Shown: in pieces, positions 1 to 8,673 of the stretch
How positions within the stretch are numbered: position 1 is the first letter of the stretch
Layout: the number at the start of each line of letters is the position of its first letter
NCBI GenBank assembly: GCA_002840125.1
Contig: PGZF01000005.1
Location: 372,001-436,000 of the forward strand
Reading direction: 5' to 3'
Source: Gammaproteobacteria bacterium HGW-Gammaproteobacteria-15
Lineage (GTDB): Bacteria; Pseudomonadota; Gammaproteobacteria; Enterobacterales; Alteromonadaceae
Length of the DNA: 64,000 nucleotides
The notes under the pieces: model-generated
What the model saw: only the letters and a program-made list of their open reading frames with translations
Database searches by the model: none
What the model was told of the DNA's origin: nothing
Made by a program: the position numbers and the translations under genes

Positions 1-497
1 GCTTTCAGGCACAAATTCATAACCTGCTTGAGCATATCAGCGAGCCCTTGATCGCCGGTTTATTGCTGGGTAAACACCACAAAGCCCGCGAAATGAATAT
101 CCGCTTTGAAGTTAGCAGTGACAGCCAGCTAGCCTCAGTCCAACGCCAGGACATGGCAGAACTGGTGTCTATATTGGGTAACCTGATCGACAACGCCCTG
201 GAAGCAGCGCAAAATGCGGTGCGCTTTCGGGCGCCGGCGGTGCGGGTAACGCTGGATGATGTCGGTACTAACCTGATTTTTGACGTTGAAGACAGCGGTT
301 TTGGCCTGGCAGCCGATCTGGACACCATTTTTACACCGCAGTACAGCTCTAAAAGCGATGCCCGCCATGGCATTGGTATGTATCTGGTAAAAACCCACCT
401 TGATGCCTGTCGCGGCACGCTGGAAGTGGGTAAGTCTGATCTTGGCGGCGCCAGGCTCAGTGTGTTTATTCCCAAAAACGGCAGGCAAAACGCATGA
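1..497 (+). CDS. Sensor histidine kinase, C-terminal part (DcuS/CitA-like), cut by window edge
   Basis: The reading frame is open from the first bases of the window, so only the C-terminal part of the kinase is present. It holds the HATPase_c ATP-binding domain: an N-box (GNLIDNALEAA), a G1 box (DSGFGL) and a G2 box (HGIGMYLVK). The stretch EPLIAGLLLGK just before the ATPase domain is typical of the DcuS/CitA/DpiB family, which senses di- and tricarboxylates with a periplasmic PAS domain. That sensor part lies outside the window, so the ligand cannot be judged. The stop overlaps the start of the next gene, a response regulator of the matching family, by 4 bases (ATGA), which indicates translational coupling of a cognate pair. 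Confidence 0.9.
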   Translation, partial: FQAQIHNLLEHISEPLIAGLLLGKHHKAREMNIRFEVSSDSQLASVQRQDMAELVSILGNLIDNALEAAQNAVRFRAPAVRVTLDDVGTNLIFDVEDSGFGLAADLDTIFTPQYSSKSDARHGIGMYLVKTHLDACRGTLEVGKSDLGGARLSVFIPKNGRQNA

Positions 498-1204
498 CTT
501 ACAGCGTTGTTATAGTGGAAGATGAAATAGAAGTAGCGCAATTACTAGCGCAGTACTTATTGTCGCCGGATAAAAGGCGCGCCAATGCACCACGTTACCA
601 GGTACTGGGCATAGCCAGCGATCTGGCCACGGCGCGCTCGGTATTGTCGGCACTGAACCCGGCGTTGATCCTGCTGGACGTGCATCTGCCTGATGGCAAT
701 GGCCTGACACTGCTGTCTGAACTGCGTGCCCGCGACACTAAAAGTGAGATTATGTTGCTAACCGCCGCCAAAGAAGTGCAGGTACTGGAAAAAGCTATGC
801 AACTGGGTGTTTGTGACTTTCTGGTCAAGCCTATAATGCTCTCCAGGCTGGACCAGGCATTAAGCCGGTTTGAAGAAAAACAGCAGCATTTATCTGCTGC
901 GCGTGAAGTCACGCAATCAATGGTAGATGCGCTGTTTTTAAACCCGGCCGACAACCCGAAAGACAACACTACTATCCGCCTGCCCAAAGGGGTAGACAGC
1001 CTGACCCTGCAAAAAGTACGGCAGGTTTTCAATGCGACACCCGAGCTAGCTTACACCGCCCAGCGTATCGGCGAGCAACTGGGCATCAGCCGCTCTACCG
1101 CACGGCGCTATCTGGAATATTTGCTGGAAAGTGCAGAACTGATGGTCGATCAACACTACGGCGCTATCGGTCGGCCAGAACGCAGCTATCGTAAGTGCCG
1201 TTAG
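494..1204 (+). CDS. Response regulator, DcuR/CitB/DpiA-like
   Basis: This 236-residue protein has an N-terminal receiver domain and a C-terminal helix-turn-helix. Visible receiver residues are the acidic pair E9/D10, the phospho-acceptor D62 in LILLDVHLPDGNG, T90 and K112 in FLVKPI. The C-terminal part, with AQRIGEQLGISRSTARRYLEYL, is the HTH typical of regulators paired with DcuS/CitA kinases. These regulators usually control uptake or use of C4-dicarboxylates or citrate. No such transporter is visible next to it; the next gene downstream is a TonB receptor with its own Fur box, so the target is not evident here. Confidence 0.9.
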   Translation: MTYSVVIVEDEIEVAQLLAQYLLSPDKRRANAPRYQVLGIASDLATARSVLSALNPALILLDVHLPDGNGLTLLSELRARDTKSEIMLLTAAKEVQVLEKAMQLGVCDFLVKPIMLSRLDQALSRFEEKQQHLSAAREVTQSMVDALFLNPADNPKDNTTIRLPKGVDSLTLQKVRQVFNATPELAYTAQRIGEQLGISRSTARRYLEYLLESAELMVDQHYGAIGRPERSYRKCR

Positions 1205-1253
1205 CCGGCTTATGCAGCGCTGACTTGACTTTTGTTAACAACAGCATTATAAA

Positions 1254-1268
1254 TGCGAACCATTCTCA
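1254..1268 (+). promoter_or_regulatory. Probable Fur box upstream of TonB receptor
   Basis: TGCGAACCATTCTCA matches the 7-1-7 Fur consensus TGATAATNATTATCA at 10 of 14 defined positions. It lies 27 bases before the start codon of the following TonB receptor, where bound Fur would block transcription under iron-replete conditions. Inferred from similarity to the consensus only. Confidence 0.6.
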
Positions 1269-1295
1269 TTGCATTTTGTGTTAATAAGGTTGGTT

Positions 1296-3383
1296 ATGTC
1301 TGCTCTGCCCCGCTTTACCCCATCGCGCATCGCTTTGGCATTGTTATTATGCAGCCCGCTGTTGCAGGCCAACGACGATGCTATAGAGCATATTCAGGTG
1401 AGCGCTACACGCAGCAGTGCGCCGGTCAGTACAGTGCCCGCCACCATTACTGTGATCACGCAAGAGCAAATTGCCAGCCAGCTGGCGTTTACCCAGGATA
1501 TTTCGGCCATTTTGGGCAACCTGTTACCCGGTTTTTCGCCCAGCCGGCAAAAGCTAACCTCGGCCGGTGAAACACTGCGCGGCCGCGAACCGCTGTATAT
1601 GATTGACGGTGTGCCACAGTCTAACCCACTGCGTAACGGCTCACGCGATGGCAAAACCATCGATCCGGCCATGATAGAGCGCATTGAAGTGATCCGCGGT
1701 GCCAATGCCATCCAGGGTATGGGCGCCAGTGGCGGCATTATTAACATTATTACCAAATCAGCCGCAGACAACCGCCACCAGCTTAGCGCCGGCTTTACCA
1801 CACCTACAGCCGGTGGCAGCGATAGCCAGAGTTATAAAGCCAGTTATTTACATAGCTATCAGCAGCAGGGTTTTGCTGTGGTAGCCGGCGTGGCGGCCAG
1901 CGATACCGGTATGTACCGCGATGGCAATGGCAAGCTGATTGGCGTTGACGGCACCCAGGGCGATACCATGGACTCGCGCAGCATTGATGTGTTTGTTAAG
2001 ACCCGGCAGCAACTAAGCGCTACGGAAACACTGCAACTGATGGTTAACCATTATAAGCTGCGCGGTAACGGCGACTATGTGCAGGTGCCGGGCAATGTGG
2101 CACAAGGAATAGCCGCGACCTCGGTACGCGGCGAAACCGAAGGCAAAGCCCCACAAAACAAGATAACAACGGCCTCGCTTGATTACACTAACCAGGCGGT
2201 GTTGGGCGGCAGTTTAAACTGGCAGCTGTTTTTACAGGACTTTGCGGCACTGTATGGCGGTGGCCGCTTTGCGGCATTCCAGGACCCGGCTTATGGCGAG
2301 AACCTGTATGACCAATCACAGAATAAATCCACCAAGTACGGCAGCCGTTTAACCTGGTTTAAACCTAATCTGGCATTAAACGCGCTGGATTTAAGCACCG
2401 GTGTTGATTGGTTACAGGATAAAACCTATCAGGAATTGGCCCTGACCGGCCGCAACTGGGTACCGGAGGCGAAATTTAACAATATCGCGCCCTTTGCCCA
2501 ATTACGTTACAGCGCAGTACCCGACTGGACCTTCAGCGTTGGTGGCCGTTATGAATACGGTAAACTAAAAGTCGCTGATTTTACTACGCTGGCGTCATAC
2601 AACAGTACCTTTGTTGAGGGCGGCGAACCGGACTTTAACGAGCTGCTCACCAATGCCGGTGTGGTATGGCAATTTCACCCTAATGTAAGGTTGTACGGTA
2701 GCTACAGCGAAGGCTTTAGTATGCCGGATGTCGGCCGCGTGCTGCGGGATATCAACACCCCGGGCTTGTCAGTGGACAGTTTTCTGACATTGCAGCCGGT
2801 GATTTCCGATAACCTGGAACTGGGCGTGGAATTCAGCTTTGACAACTGGCAACTGCGTGCCAGCGCCTATCGCTCGGATTCTGATTTAGGCTCACGCTTA
2901 GAACCCGATGCCGACGGCATTTACAGCGTAATGCGGGAAAAAACCGAGATAGACGGTATTGAAGCCGAAGGTCAGTACTATTTTAGCACTGACAGCCAGC
3001 TTGGCTTTAGCTATGCCCGTACCAAGGGCCGTTTTGACCGCGACAATGACGGCAAGGTTGACACCGATCTGGGCGGCGTAAATATCGCACCGGAACGGTT
3101 AAACCTGTACTGGCAGCAGCAGTGGCTGCCGGCACTGAGCAGCCGCTTACAAGCCAATATTTTATTCAGCCATACGCTGAACACGGCCGAGCAGTTTAAC
3201 GGTTACACCACACTGGATCTCAGCAGCAGTTACGATACAGCCTACGGCCGCTGGACCTTAGGTATAGAAAACCTGACCGATAAACAGTACTTTACCTACT
3301 ATGCGCAAAGTACACCGGCCAATGCCCGTTACTTTGCCGGTATCGGCCGTACGCTGAACTTAAGCTGGAGCCATAGCTTTTAA
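1296..3383 (+). CDS. TonB-dependent outer-membrane receptor, likely ferric-siderophore type
   Basis: This is a 695-residue outer-membrane receptor. The ATG at 1296 was chosen because AAGG lies 6 bases upstream and the protein then begins with a signal peptide (RIALALLLCSPLLQA). Next come a short TonB-box-like segment (IEHIQVSATR), the plug domain (TITVITQEQIA, then RIEVIRGANAIQGMGASGGIINIITK) and a 22-strand-type barrel ending in the aromatic residue F (LSWSHSF). The Fur box just upstream and the directly following PepSY gene point to iron-siderophore uptake, but the substrate cannot be read from sequence. Confidence 0.9.
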   Translation: MSALPRFTPSRIALALLLCSPLLQANDDAIEHIQVSATRSSAPVSTVPATITVITQEQIASQLAFTQDISAILGNLLPGFSPSRQKLTSAGETLRGREPLYMIDGVPQSNPLRNGSRDGKTIDPAMIERIEVIRGANAIQGMGASGGIINIITKSAADNRHQLSAGFTTPTAGGSDSQSYKASYLHSYQQQGFAVVAGVAASDTGMYRDGNGKLIGVDGTQGDTMDSRSIDVFVKTRQQLSATETLQLMVNHYKLRGNGDYVQVPGNVAQGIAATSVRGETEGKAPQNKITTASLDYTNQAVLGGSLNWQLFLQDFAALYGGGRFAAFQDPAYGENLYDQSQNKSTKYGSRLTWFKPNLALNALDLSTGVDWLQDKTYQELALTGRNWVPEAKFNNIAPFAQLRYSAVPDWTFSVGGRYEYGKLKVADFTTLASYNSTFVEGGEPDFNELLTNAGVVWQFHPNVRLYGSYSEGFSMPDVGRVLRDINTPGLSVDSFLTLQPVISDNLELGVEFSFDNWQLRASAYRSDSDLGSRLEPDADGIYSVMREKTEIDGIEAEGQYYFSTDSQLGFSYARTKGRFDRDNDGKVDTDLGGVNIAPERLNLYWQQQWLPALSSRLQANILFSHTLNTAEQFNGYTTLDLSSSYDTAYGRWTLGIENLTDKQYFTYYAQSTPANARYFAGIGRTLNLSWSHSF

Positions 3384-4457
3384 ATGGCCTTCACCGCGTC
3401 AAGGCTGCATCGCTATCTAAGCTGGGCCCTCGGGCTCTGGCTGGTATTGTTGTGCGTTAGCGGTGCCGTTTTGCTATATAAAAACCCGCTGCTGCGCTGG
3501 CAATATCCACAGTTGCAGCATATTCAGCCAGTGGCCGATATCAGCCACTGGGGGCCGCTGCTAAATCAGTTACAGCAAGATGCACAGTTTCGTTATGTGA
3601 AATTCCCCGCCGCCGATGCACTCTGGCTGGAAGCTGTGACATTTGACAATAGCCGGCATTATTATAATGAACAGCAGCAACTGCTGTTAACCCGTAAGGT
3701 ACATAGCGACTGGCTGGACTGGTTGTACGATTTTCATCTGCATTTACTTGGCGGCGAAACCGGCCATACCGTGAACGGCTTTATCGGCCTGTTTAGCCTG
3801 CTGTTATTACTCAGCGGCCTATGGCAATGGTGGCCGCGCCGCTTCAGCCGCCGCTTGTTTCACCTGCCCAAACCCGACAACAGCCTGCGTAGCTTACGCC
3901 AATACCACAGTGTGCTGGCGTTGCTGCTGTTGCCATTACTGCTGTTAACCAGTGCCACCGGCGCTATGATGGTGTTCAGTAAGCAAACGCAAACGGTACT
4001 GCATACCCTACTGCCGCCCTCTGCGCCGCCGGCACAACCGCTGCGCAGTATCGCGCCGGTGCCGCTTAATGCCACCAATTGGACAACCGCCCTGCAAAGC
4101 GCACAGCAGCATTGGCCGAAGCAGGCGTTGCGGCTGGTAAGCCTGCGACAACAAGACAGCGAGCCGATAAGTTTTCGCGCCAAAGCCGGCGACGAATGGC
4201 ACCCGAATGGTCGCGGCGTACTGCAACTTAACCCATTGGATAACAGTGTGCTGTACGCCGTACCGGCGGCGGAGCTGGCAACGGCAGAGCGGTTGCGTAA
4301 CAGTTTTTACCCGCTGCATCTTGCAGCAGTGGGCGGCACCCTGTATCAGCTGGCGTTGCTGCTAACCGGCATGCTGAGCCTGGCATTATTGCTACTGGGG
4401 TTGCTGTTTAGCTGGCGCCGGCTTAAGGCTCGTTCAGCTCGTTATGATGCTTGCTGA
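3384..4457 (+). CDS. PepSY-associated TM helix protein (iron-uptake associated)
   Basis: This 357-residue inner-membrane protein has an N-terminal TM helix (LSWALGLWLVLLCVSGAVLLY), a PepSY-like periplasmic segment, two central TM segments (about 135-155 and 175-195) and a C-terminal TM (LYQLALLLTGMLSLALLLLGLLF). Conserved histidines (HLHLLGG and RQYHSVLALLLLP) are typical of PiuB/PepSY_TM proteins, which are suspected of reducing or releasing iron from siderophores at the inner membrane. The ATG directly follows the TonB receptor stop codon, so the two form one transcript. The 3' end overlaps the convergent TRIC-family gene by 35 bases. Confidence 0.85.
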   Translation: MAFTASRLHRYLSWALGLWLVLLCVSGAVLLYKNPLLRWQYPQLQHIQPVADISHWGPLLNQLQQDAQFRYVKFPAADALWLEAVTFDNSRHYYNEQQQLLLTRKVHSDWLDWLYDFHLHLLGGETGHTVNGFIGLFSLLLLLSGLWQWWPRRFSRRLFHLPKPDNSLRSLRQYHSVLALLLLPLLLLTSATGAMMVFSKQTQTVLHTLLPPSAPPAQPLRSIAPVPLNATNWTTALQSAQQHWPKQALRLVSLRQQDSEPISFRAKAGDEWHPNGRGVLQLNPLDNSVLYAVPAAELATAERLRNSFYPLHLAAVGGTLYQLALLLTGMLSLALLLLGLLFSWRRLKARSARYDAC

Positions 4458-5055
4458 ACACCGGTATCGTTAATTGCCATTTCATTGCCGCTAAACGCAG
4501 CAGTAATAACGCCAGCATACCGCTAAGCATAGCGGGTAGTTGCGCCACGCCCAGTGCCAGCAAGCCGGTGTATACCACACCGCCAAAAATACAGGTTACG
4601 GCATATAGCTCGCCACGAAATACCATTGGCACCTCACGGCACAGCACGTCGCGTATCATACCGCCGCAAACCCCGCTCATCGTACCCAGCAATATTGCTA
4701 CCATGGTCGAGGTGCCGTGATCCAGCGCCTTTTGCGTACCCATAATAACGAAGAATGCCAGGCCCAGCGCATCAAATAATTGCAGTGTATTATGCGGAAT
4801 GGTTAAACGGTTGCGTAACAGTAGAATGGTGGCCACAACAGCGATAAAAATGGCGTAAAAATAGCTGTTGTTGTTAATCCAGATCACCGGGGTATCCAGA
4901 ATGACATCGCGCAAGGTACCACCGCCAATAGCGGTAACACTGGCCAGCACTATCACGCCGAAGCCGTCCATCTGGTTGCGCCATGCTGCTAGCGTGCCGG
5001 AAATAGCAAAGACAGCAATGCCAAGTAAATCAAACCAGTGAAAATAGCTTTCCAT
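4423..5055 (-). CDS. TRIC-type channel family protein (UPF0126, YicG-like)
   Basis: This 210-residue integral membrane protein has seven predicted hydrophobic segments arranged as two repeats. Each repeat carries the family signature: GGGTLRDVILDTPVIW in the first and GGMIRDVLCREVPMVF in the second. Bacterial TRIC homologues are trimeric cation channels, and some YicG-type members have been proposed to carry glycine, so the physiological substrate is uncertain. It is convergent with the PepSY gene and overlaps its end by 35 bases. It appears to be a single-gene unit. Confidence 0.88.
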   Translation of the reverse strand: MESYFHWFDLLGIAVFAISGTLAAWRNQMDGFGVIVLASVTAIGGGTLRDVILDTPVIWINNNSYFYAIFIAVVATILLLRNRLTIPHNTLQLFDALGLAFFVIMGTQKALDHGTSTMVAILLGTMSGVCGGMIRDVLCREVPMVFRGELYAVTCIFGGVVYTGLLALGVAQLPAMLSGMLALLLLRLAAMKWQLTIPVFSKHHNELNEP

Positions 5056-5214
5056 ATCCGCTCCCGGGCTGTTTCAGCGGCCAAAGTAACAGGCTTTGGC
5101 AACAGCGTAAATAGATGACATAACGATAAAAAAGCTGCCCGCTTTACTGTTCGGCCAGCACGGTTTGTGTTAACATTTTACCGTTTTTTTAACAAACACT
5201 TTTAAAGGATTAGT

Positions 5215-6165
5215 ATGAACAAGTCAGTGATAGCGTTGGTTGTGGTAGCTGTAGCCGCAGGCGGCGGGTTGTATTATGCCAATATGCTGGCAGAGGACGC
5301 CATTAAACAGCAGATTGAACAGGCAAACCAAAGCTACCGCGACCTTGCCGATAACGGCGAAATGCCGCAGTTCTCATTGGCGTATAAAGATGTATCGGCC
5401 AACGTACTAACCTCAAGCTATAGCATTAGTGGCCTGGAAGTGACCATGGCAGAACTGGGTAATGTTGCCACTATCGACCTTATCACTGCCAAAGGTGTTA
5501 AACCACAAAGCCTTGCCGACAAAGCCAGCATGCAAATAACCGGTATTAAAGCCGCACCTGCCGCACTGCAATTGCTGCCGCCCCATGTCAGCGCCTTTGT
5601 GCAAAGCATAGCGCTGCACGGTGATTACAGTTACGAATATCAGGCCAATGGCCAACTGTTATTTAGTCAGCAAACCCGTATTAACGACGAGTTTAGCCTC
5701 AGTTATGACTTCACCCTGGCGCAAATGCAGCAGTTCTGGCAATACGCCAAAGAGTTCAGCGCTCTGCCACCAGAGCAACAACAAGCACTGACGGTAAGCG
5801 AAGACTATGTACAGCAGGTAATGGCTAAACTGGCTAGCGGCGCATTAAGCAATGGCAATGTTGTCATTGAAAACAAAGGTTTTATCGAGCGCGCTGTTGC
5901 CATGGCAGCCGAGCAAGGCCAGGCACCGGATCTGAAAACCATACAGGGCATGGCACTGCTGAATATTTCGATGCTGGAACCCCTGCCACAGCCAATGAAA
6001 GACAGCCTGACAACCTTTGTCAATAAACCAGAAAAGTTAAAGCTAACCTTTAGCTTTGCCGAGCCACTGCAGTTTGAACAGCTGGCCAGCGGTGAACCCA
6101 TGCAAGGCCTGGAAACACCAGAAGCGATGATTGAATACGCCAATCTGAAACTGACCGCTAACTAA
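5215..6165 (+). CDS. DUF945 family protein (YdgA-like)
   Basis: This 316-residue protein starts at an ATG preceded by AAAGGA at good spacing. The N-terminus (MNKSVIALVVVAVAAGGGLYY) is a signal anchor, after which the protein is soluble and presumably periplasmic. Sequence style and layout, with repeated short beta-rich blocks, resemble the DUF945/YdgA family, whose function is unknown. It has its own 5' region and a strong terminator follows, so it is probably monocistronic. Family assignment is from recognition of overall pattern and is moderate. Confidence 0.7.
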   Translation: MNKSVIALVVVAVAAGGGLYYANMLAEDAIKQQIEQANQSYRDLADNGEMPQFSLAYKDVSANVLTSSYSISGLEVTMAELGNVATIDLITAKGVKPQSLADKASMQITGIKAAPAALQLLPPHVSAFVQSIALHGDYSYEYQANGQLLFSQQTRINDEFSLSYDFTLAQMQQFWQYAKEFSALPPEQQQALTVSEDYVQQVMAKLASGALSNGNVVIENKGFIERAVAMAAEQGQAPDLKTIQGMALLNISMLEPLPQPMKDSLTTFVNKPEKLKLTFSFAEPLQFEQLASGEPMQGLETPEAMIEYANLKLTAN

Positions 6166-6177
6166 AATACGCCTGAT

Positions 6178-6204
6178 AAGCCGGCTGCCCCGCCGGCTTT
6201 TTTA
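6178..6204 (+). terminator. Rho-independent terminator after DUF945 gene
   Basis: An 8-bp perfect stem (AAGCCGGC/GCCGGCTT) with a 6-base loop is followed by a T-rich run on the + strand, 12 bases after the DUF945 stop codon. Confidence 0.85.
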
Positions 6205-6242
6205 TTTAAACGCAAAACTGCAGCTTTGATAGAGCTATTCTG

Positions 6243-6653
6243 TCATCCGCCGCGCCGGCCACCCTGCGGCGGTACTAAAAACCAACTTATTACCACCAGC
6301 CCAGCAAATCCGGTATACAACAGCATAAAAACCCAATCCGGCGCCGTGTAATACAGCAAGCTTTGCAACCAGTGTTGAATAAAAGAACCGGCATACGTCG
6401 CTGCACCTGCCTTTTGCCGCAACGCCATTTCCCAAATGGTTAACGGGCAAATAACGCCAAGCCACGACTGCAGCACCACTATCCCTATTGCGATTAAATG
6501 CAGGATGCGAAAGGTGCGATTTCTAACCCAACGCCAGTTGAGAAAATACCCCAGGTAAATAGCCAGCAAACCCAATACTACGAATAACACAAACAGAAAG
6601 TGCAGCGTTAAAATAAAATCGGCAAGCCCAAGCAGTAACGACGCTTTTGACAT
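6243..6653 (-). CDS. DUF2784-type membrane protein
   Basis: This 136-residue protein has four hydrophobic segments. The ATG at 6653 was chosen because a strong GGAGG lies 6 bases upstream; the longer open frame to 6707 lacks a comparable ribosome site. The pattern of TM segments, with FLVLLVV-like helix 1, the RWVRNRTFRILHLIAIGIVVLQSW region and CPLTIWE, matches DUF2784, a family of small membrane proteins of unknown function. No operon partner is evident. Confidence 0.75.
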   Translation of the reverse strand: MSKASLLLGLADFILTLHFLFVLFVVLGLLAIYLGYFLNWRWVRNRTFRILHLIAIGIVVLQSWLGVICPLTIWEMALRQKAGAATYAGSFIQHWLQSLLYYTAPDWVFMLLYTGFAGLVVISWFLVPPQGGRRGG

Positions 6654-6755
6654 ACTGATCCTCCTGTAAGCTGACGCGGCAATAGTGTGCTGGCTTTGCA
6701 CTTTCAAACAGCGCAGGCCTGGTTACTGCAAATAATCCACTTTGCTAATGCAAAA

Positions 6756-7967
6756 CTAACTTAACCGTGGAAAACCAAATAATGGCGCCAGTGGATGGCT
6801 ACGTCCTTCAATAGTGGCACGCAGTAAACCAGCCCCTATCATGCTGTAACTAATACCATTGCCGCCATACGCCATGGCAAACAATACCCTTGGGCCCCAT
6901 TGTTGGTGCTCACCAAAAAACGGCAGGCCATCTTCGGTTTCGGCAAAGGTGCCGGCCCAGGAAAACGCCGGGCGCAAACTCAGCTGTGGCAGTAACTTTT
7001 CTACTTTTTTAACCAGCCCTTTGGCTTTGCTTTCAACCCTTTTATCACGGCGCGCCGGTATGTCGATATCGTCGTCATCGCCGCCCACCAGCAAGCGGTT
7101 ATCACCAGTGGTACGCATATACAGATACGGCCGGGCCGATTCCCACGCCATAGTTGAGGCTAACCAACCCAGCTCTTCTGCCGCCATAGGATCGGTAATA
7201 AATGCATAACTACTACGATTTTTTGCCACCGATTGCTTCAGCCATTTTTGCGAAGCGTAACCTGCCGCCATTACTACGTGTTTAGTGTGGATCTGATGCC
7301 CTTCAGGAGTACGCAAAGTTACCTTATCTGCGGTGGGTTTAATGCTGGCAATTACCGTGCGGTCAAACACTCTGCCACCGCGCTCTGCCAGGCGCAGTAA
7401 TAGCCGGGATGCCATCCGGTACGGGTCAATACTGCCAGCATGTTTGCTGAGAATAGCGCACGGTGCTTTAATACCAAATTGCTCTTTCACCCTGCCTGCA
7501 TCCAGCCATTGCATAGCAAACTGGTGCTTTTTACGCAGCAGATACTCCTCACGCAACGCCGCTTTGTCTTTGCCTTTACTGGCGTAATAAAGGCTGTGCT
7601 GCATGCTAAAGTCGACATCGCCCAGCTCATTGGCCAGCTTACCGATATCTGTAATTGCCGCCGCGCACGCCTTATAAGCCAGCACGGCCTGGGTTTCGCC
7701 ATACATTGTGGCTAAATCGACCATATGGGTATCAATTTCATATTGCAACAGCGCCGTACTTGCCGCAGAACTGCCCCAGCCGATATCGCGCTGCTCTACC
7801 ACGACGGTGTCAAATCCATGCGTTGCCAGCTCATCGGCAATCAGTGAGCCGGTAATACCACCGCCCACTACAACGACATCGCAATGAATATCGGCCTGCA
7901 ATTGCGGAAAAGCGCACATCAGGCCGTTTTTGATGGCCCAGAAAGGGTAGCCGTTTTTCAGATCCAT
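6756..7967 (-). CDS. FAD-dependent oxidoreductase, D-amino-acid oxidase (DAO) superfamily
   Basis: This 403-residue protein carries an N-terminal dinucleotide-binding motif VVVVGGGITGSLIADEL with the acidic residue (VVVEQRDIGWGSS) that ends the second beta strand of the FAD Rossmann fold. The C-terminal FAD-binding stretch (AMAYGGNGISYSMIGAGLLR) is typical of the DAO/GlpD-like superfamily. Members oxidise amine or amino-acid substrates or act in sugar/glycerol metabolism; the substrate here is not deducible. No C-terminal Rieske domain is present, unlike one common subfamily. No functional partner lies next to it. Confidence 0.85.
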   Translation of the reverse strand: MDLKNGYPFWAIKNGLMCAFPQLQADIHCDVVVVGGGITGSLIADELATHGFDTVVVEQRDIGWGSSAASTALLQYEIDTHMVDLATMYGETQAVLAYKACAAAITDIGKLANELGDVDFSMQHSLYYASKGKDKAALREEYLLRKKHQFAMQWLDAGRVKEQFGIKAPCAILSKHAGSIDPYRMASRLLLRLAERGGRVFDRTVIASIKPTADKVTLRTPEGHQIHTKHVVMAAGYASQKWLKQSVAKNRSSYAFITDPMAAEELGWLASTMAWESARPYLYMRTTGDNRLLVGGDDDDIDIPARRDKRVESKAKGLVKKVEKLLPQLSLRPAFSWAGTFAETEDGLPFFGEHQQWGPRVLFAMAYGGNGISYSMIGAGLLRATIEGRSHPLAPLFGFPRLS

Positions 7968-8050
7968 CCGTCAGTCCTCAGGTAACTCTGCTTATTAACA
8001 TAATGTTATTATGGCTTACTAAGCACAGTACGTCGTTTAGCCTGGCAAGA

Positions 8051-8653
8051 CTATTGCAGTTTCAGTAACAAAACCTGTTTAACCCGGGCCTGTAGCTTTG
8101 GCAATAGCTGCTCTGCAAACCAGGGGTTACGTTTCAACCAGATATTATTGCGCGGGCTTGGGTGTGGCAGCGGTATAATGTCTGGCCAGTAATCCTGCCA
8201 GGACGCCACGGTATGGGTTACCGACGATTGGGCAGTCGGTAAGTGATAAGCCTGTGCATACTGGCCGATAACGACAGTCAGCTGCAGATTTTTTAGCGGT
8301 TTTAACAATGCCTGACGCCATGCCGGAGCGCATTCTGGCCGCGGCGGTAAATCGCCACTTTTGCCGGTACCGGGAAAGCAAAAGCCCATTGGCAATATTG
8401 CCACCAGCTGTGGGTTATAAAATTGCTCTGCCGTTAACCCCATCCAGCCACGTAAACGCTCACCACTGGCATCAGCAAATGGCAGGCCAGCATCATGCGC
8501 TTTGCGCCCAGGTGCCTGGCCGGCAATTAAAATCCGTGCTTGCGGGTGCCACTGCAAAATGGGCCTTGGCCCAAGCGGTAAATGCGCTGCGCACAGGCTA
8601 CAGTGGCGCACCTTATTAAGTAGCTCGGTGCTGGCATCATTGTGATTATCCAT
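8051..8653 (-). CDS. Uracil-DNA glycosylase family protein
   Basis: This 200-residue protein has the uracil-DNA-glycosylase superfamily fold signatures: motif A, ILIAGQAPGRKAH, and motif B, LPHPSPRNN. An N-terminal CSLCAAHLPLGPRP segment with two cysteines recalls the family 4-like/SMUG2-type group. It probably acts in base-excision repair or is a divergent relative of unknown substrate. The GQAPG motif lacks the Asp/Glu that serves as the catalytic base in canonical families 1 and 4, so activity on uracil is not assured. The spacing to its neighbours suggests a separate transcript. Confidence 0.8.
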   Translation of the reverse strand: MDNHNDASTELLNKVRHCSLCAAHLPLGPRPILQWHPQARILIAGQAPGRKAHDAGLPFADASGERLRGWMGLTAEQFYNPQLVAILPMGFCFPGTGKSGDLPPRPECAPAWRQALLKPLKNLQLTVVIGQYAQAYHLPTAQSSVTHTVASWQDYWPDIIPLPHPSPRNNIWLKRNPWFAEQLLPKLQARVKQVLLLKLQ

Positions 8654-8673
8654 TTGCGTGCGATCTTACCCCG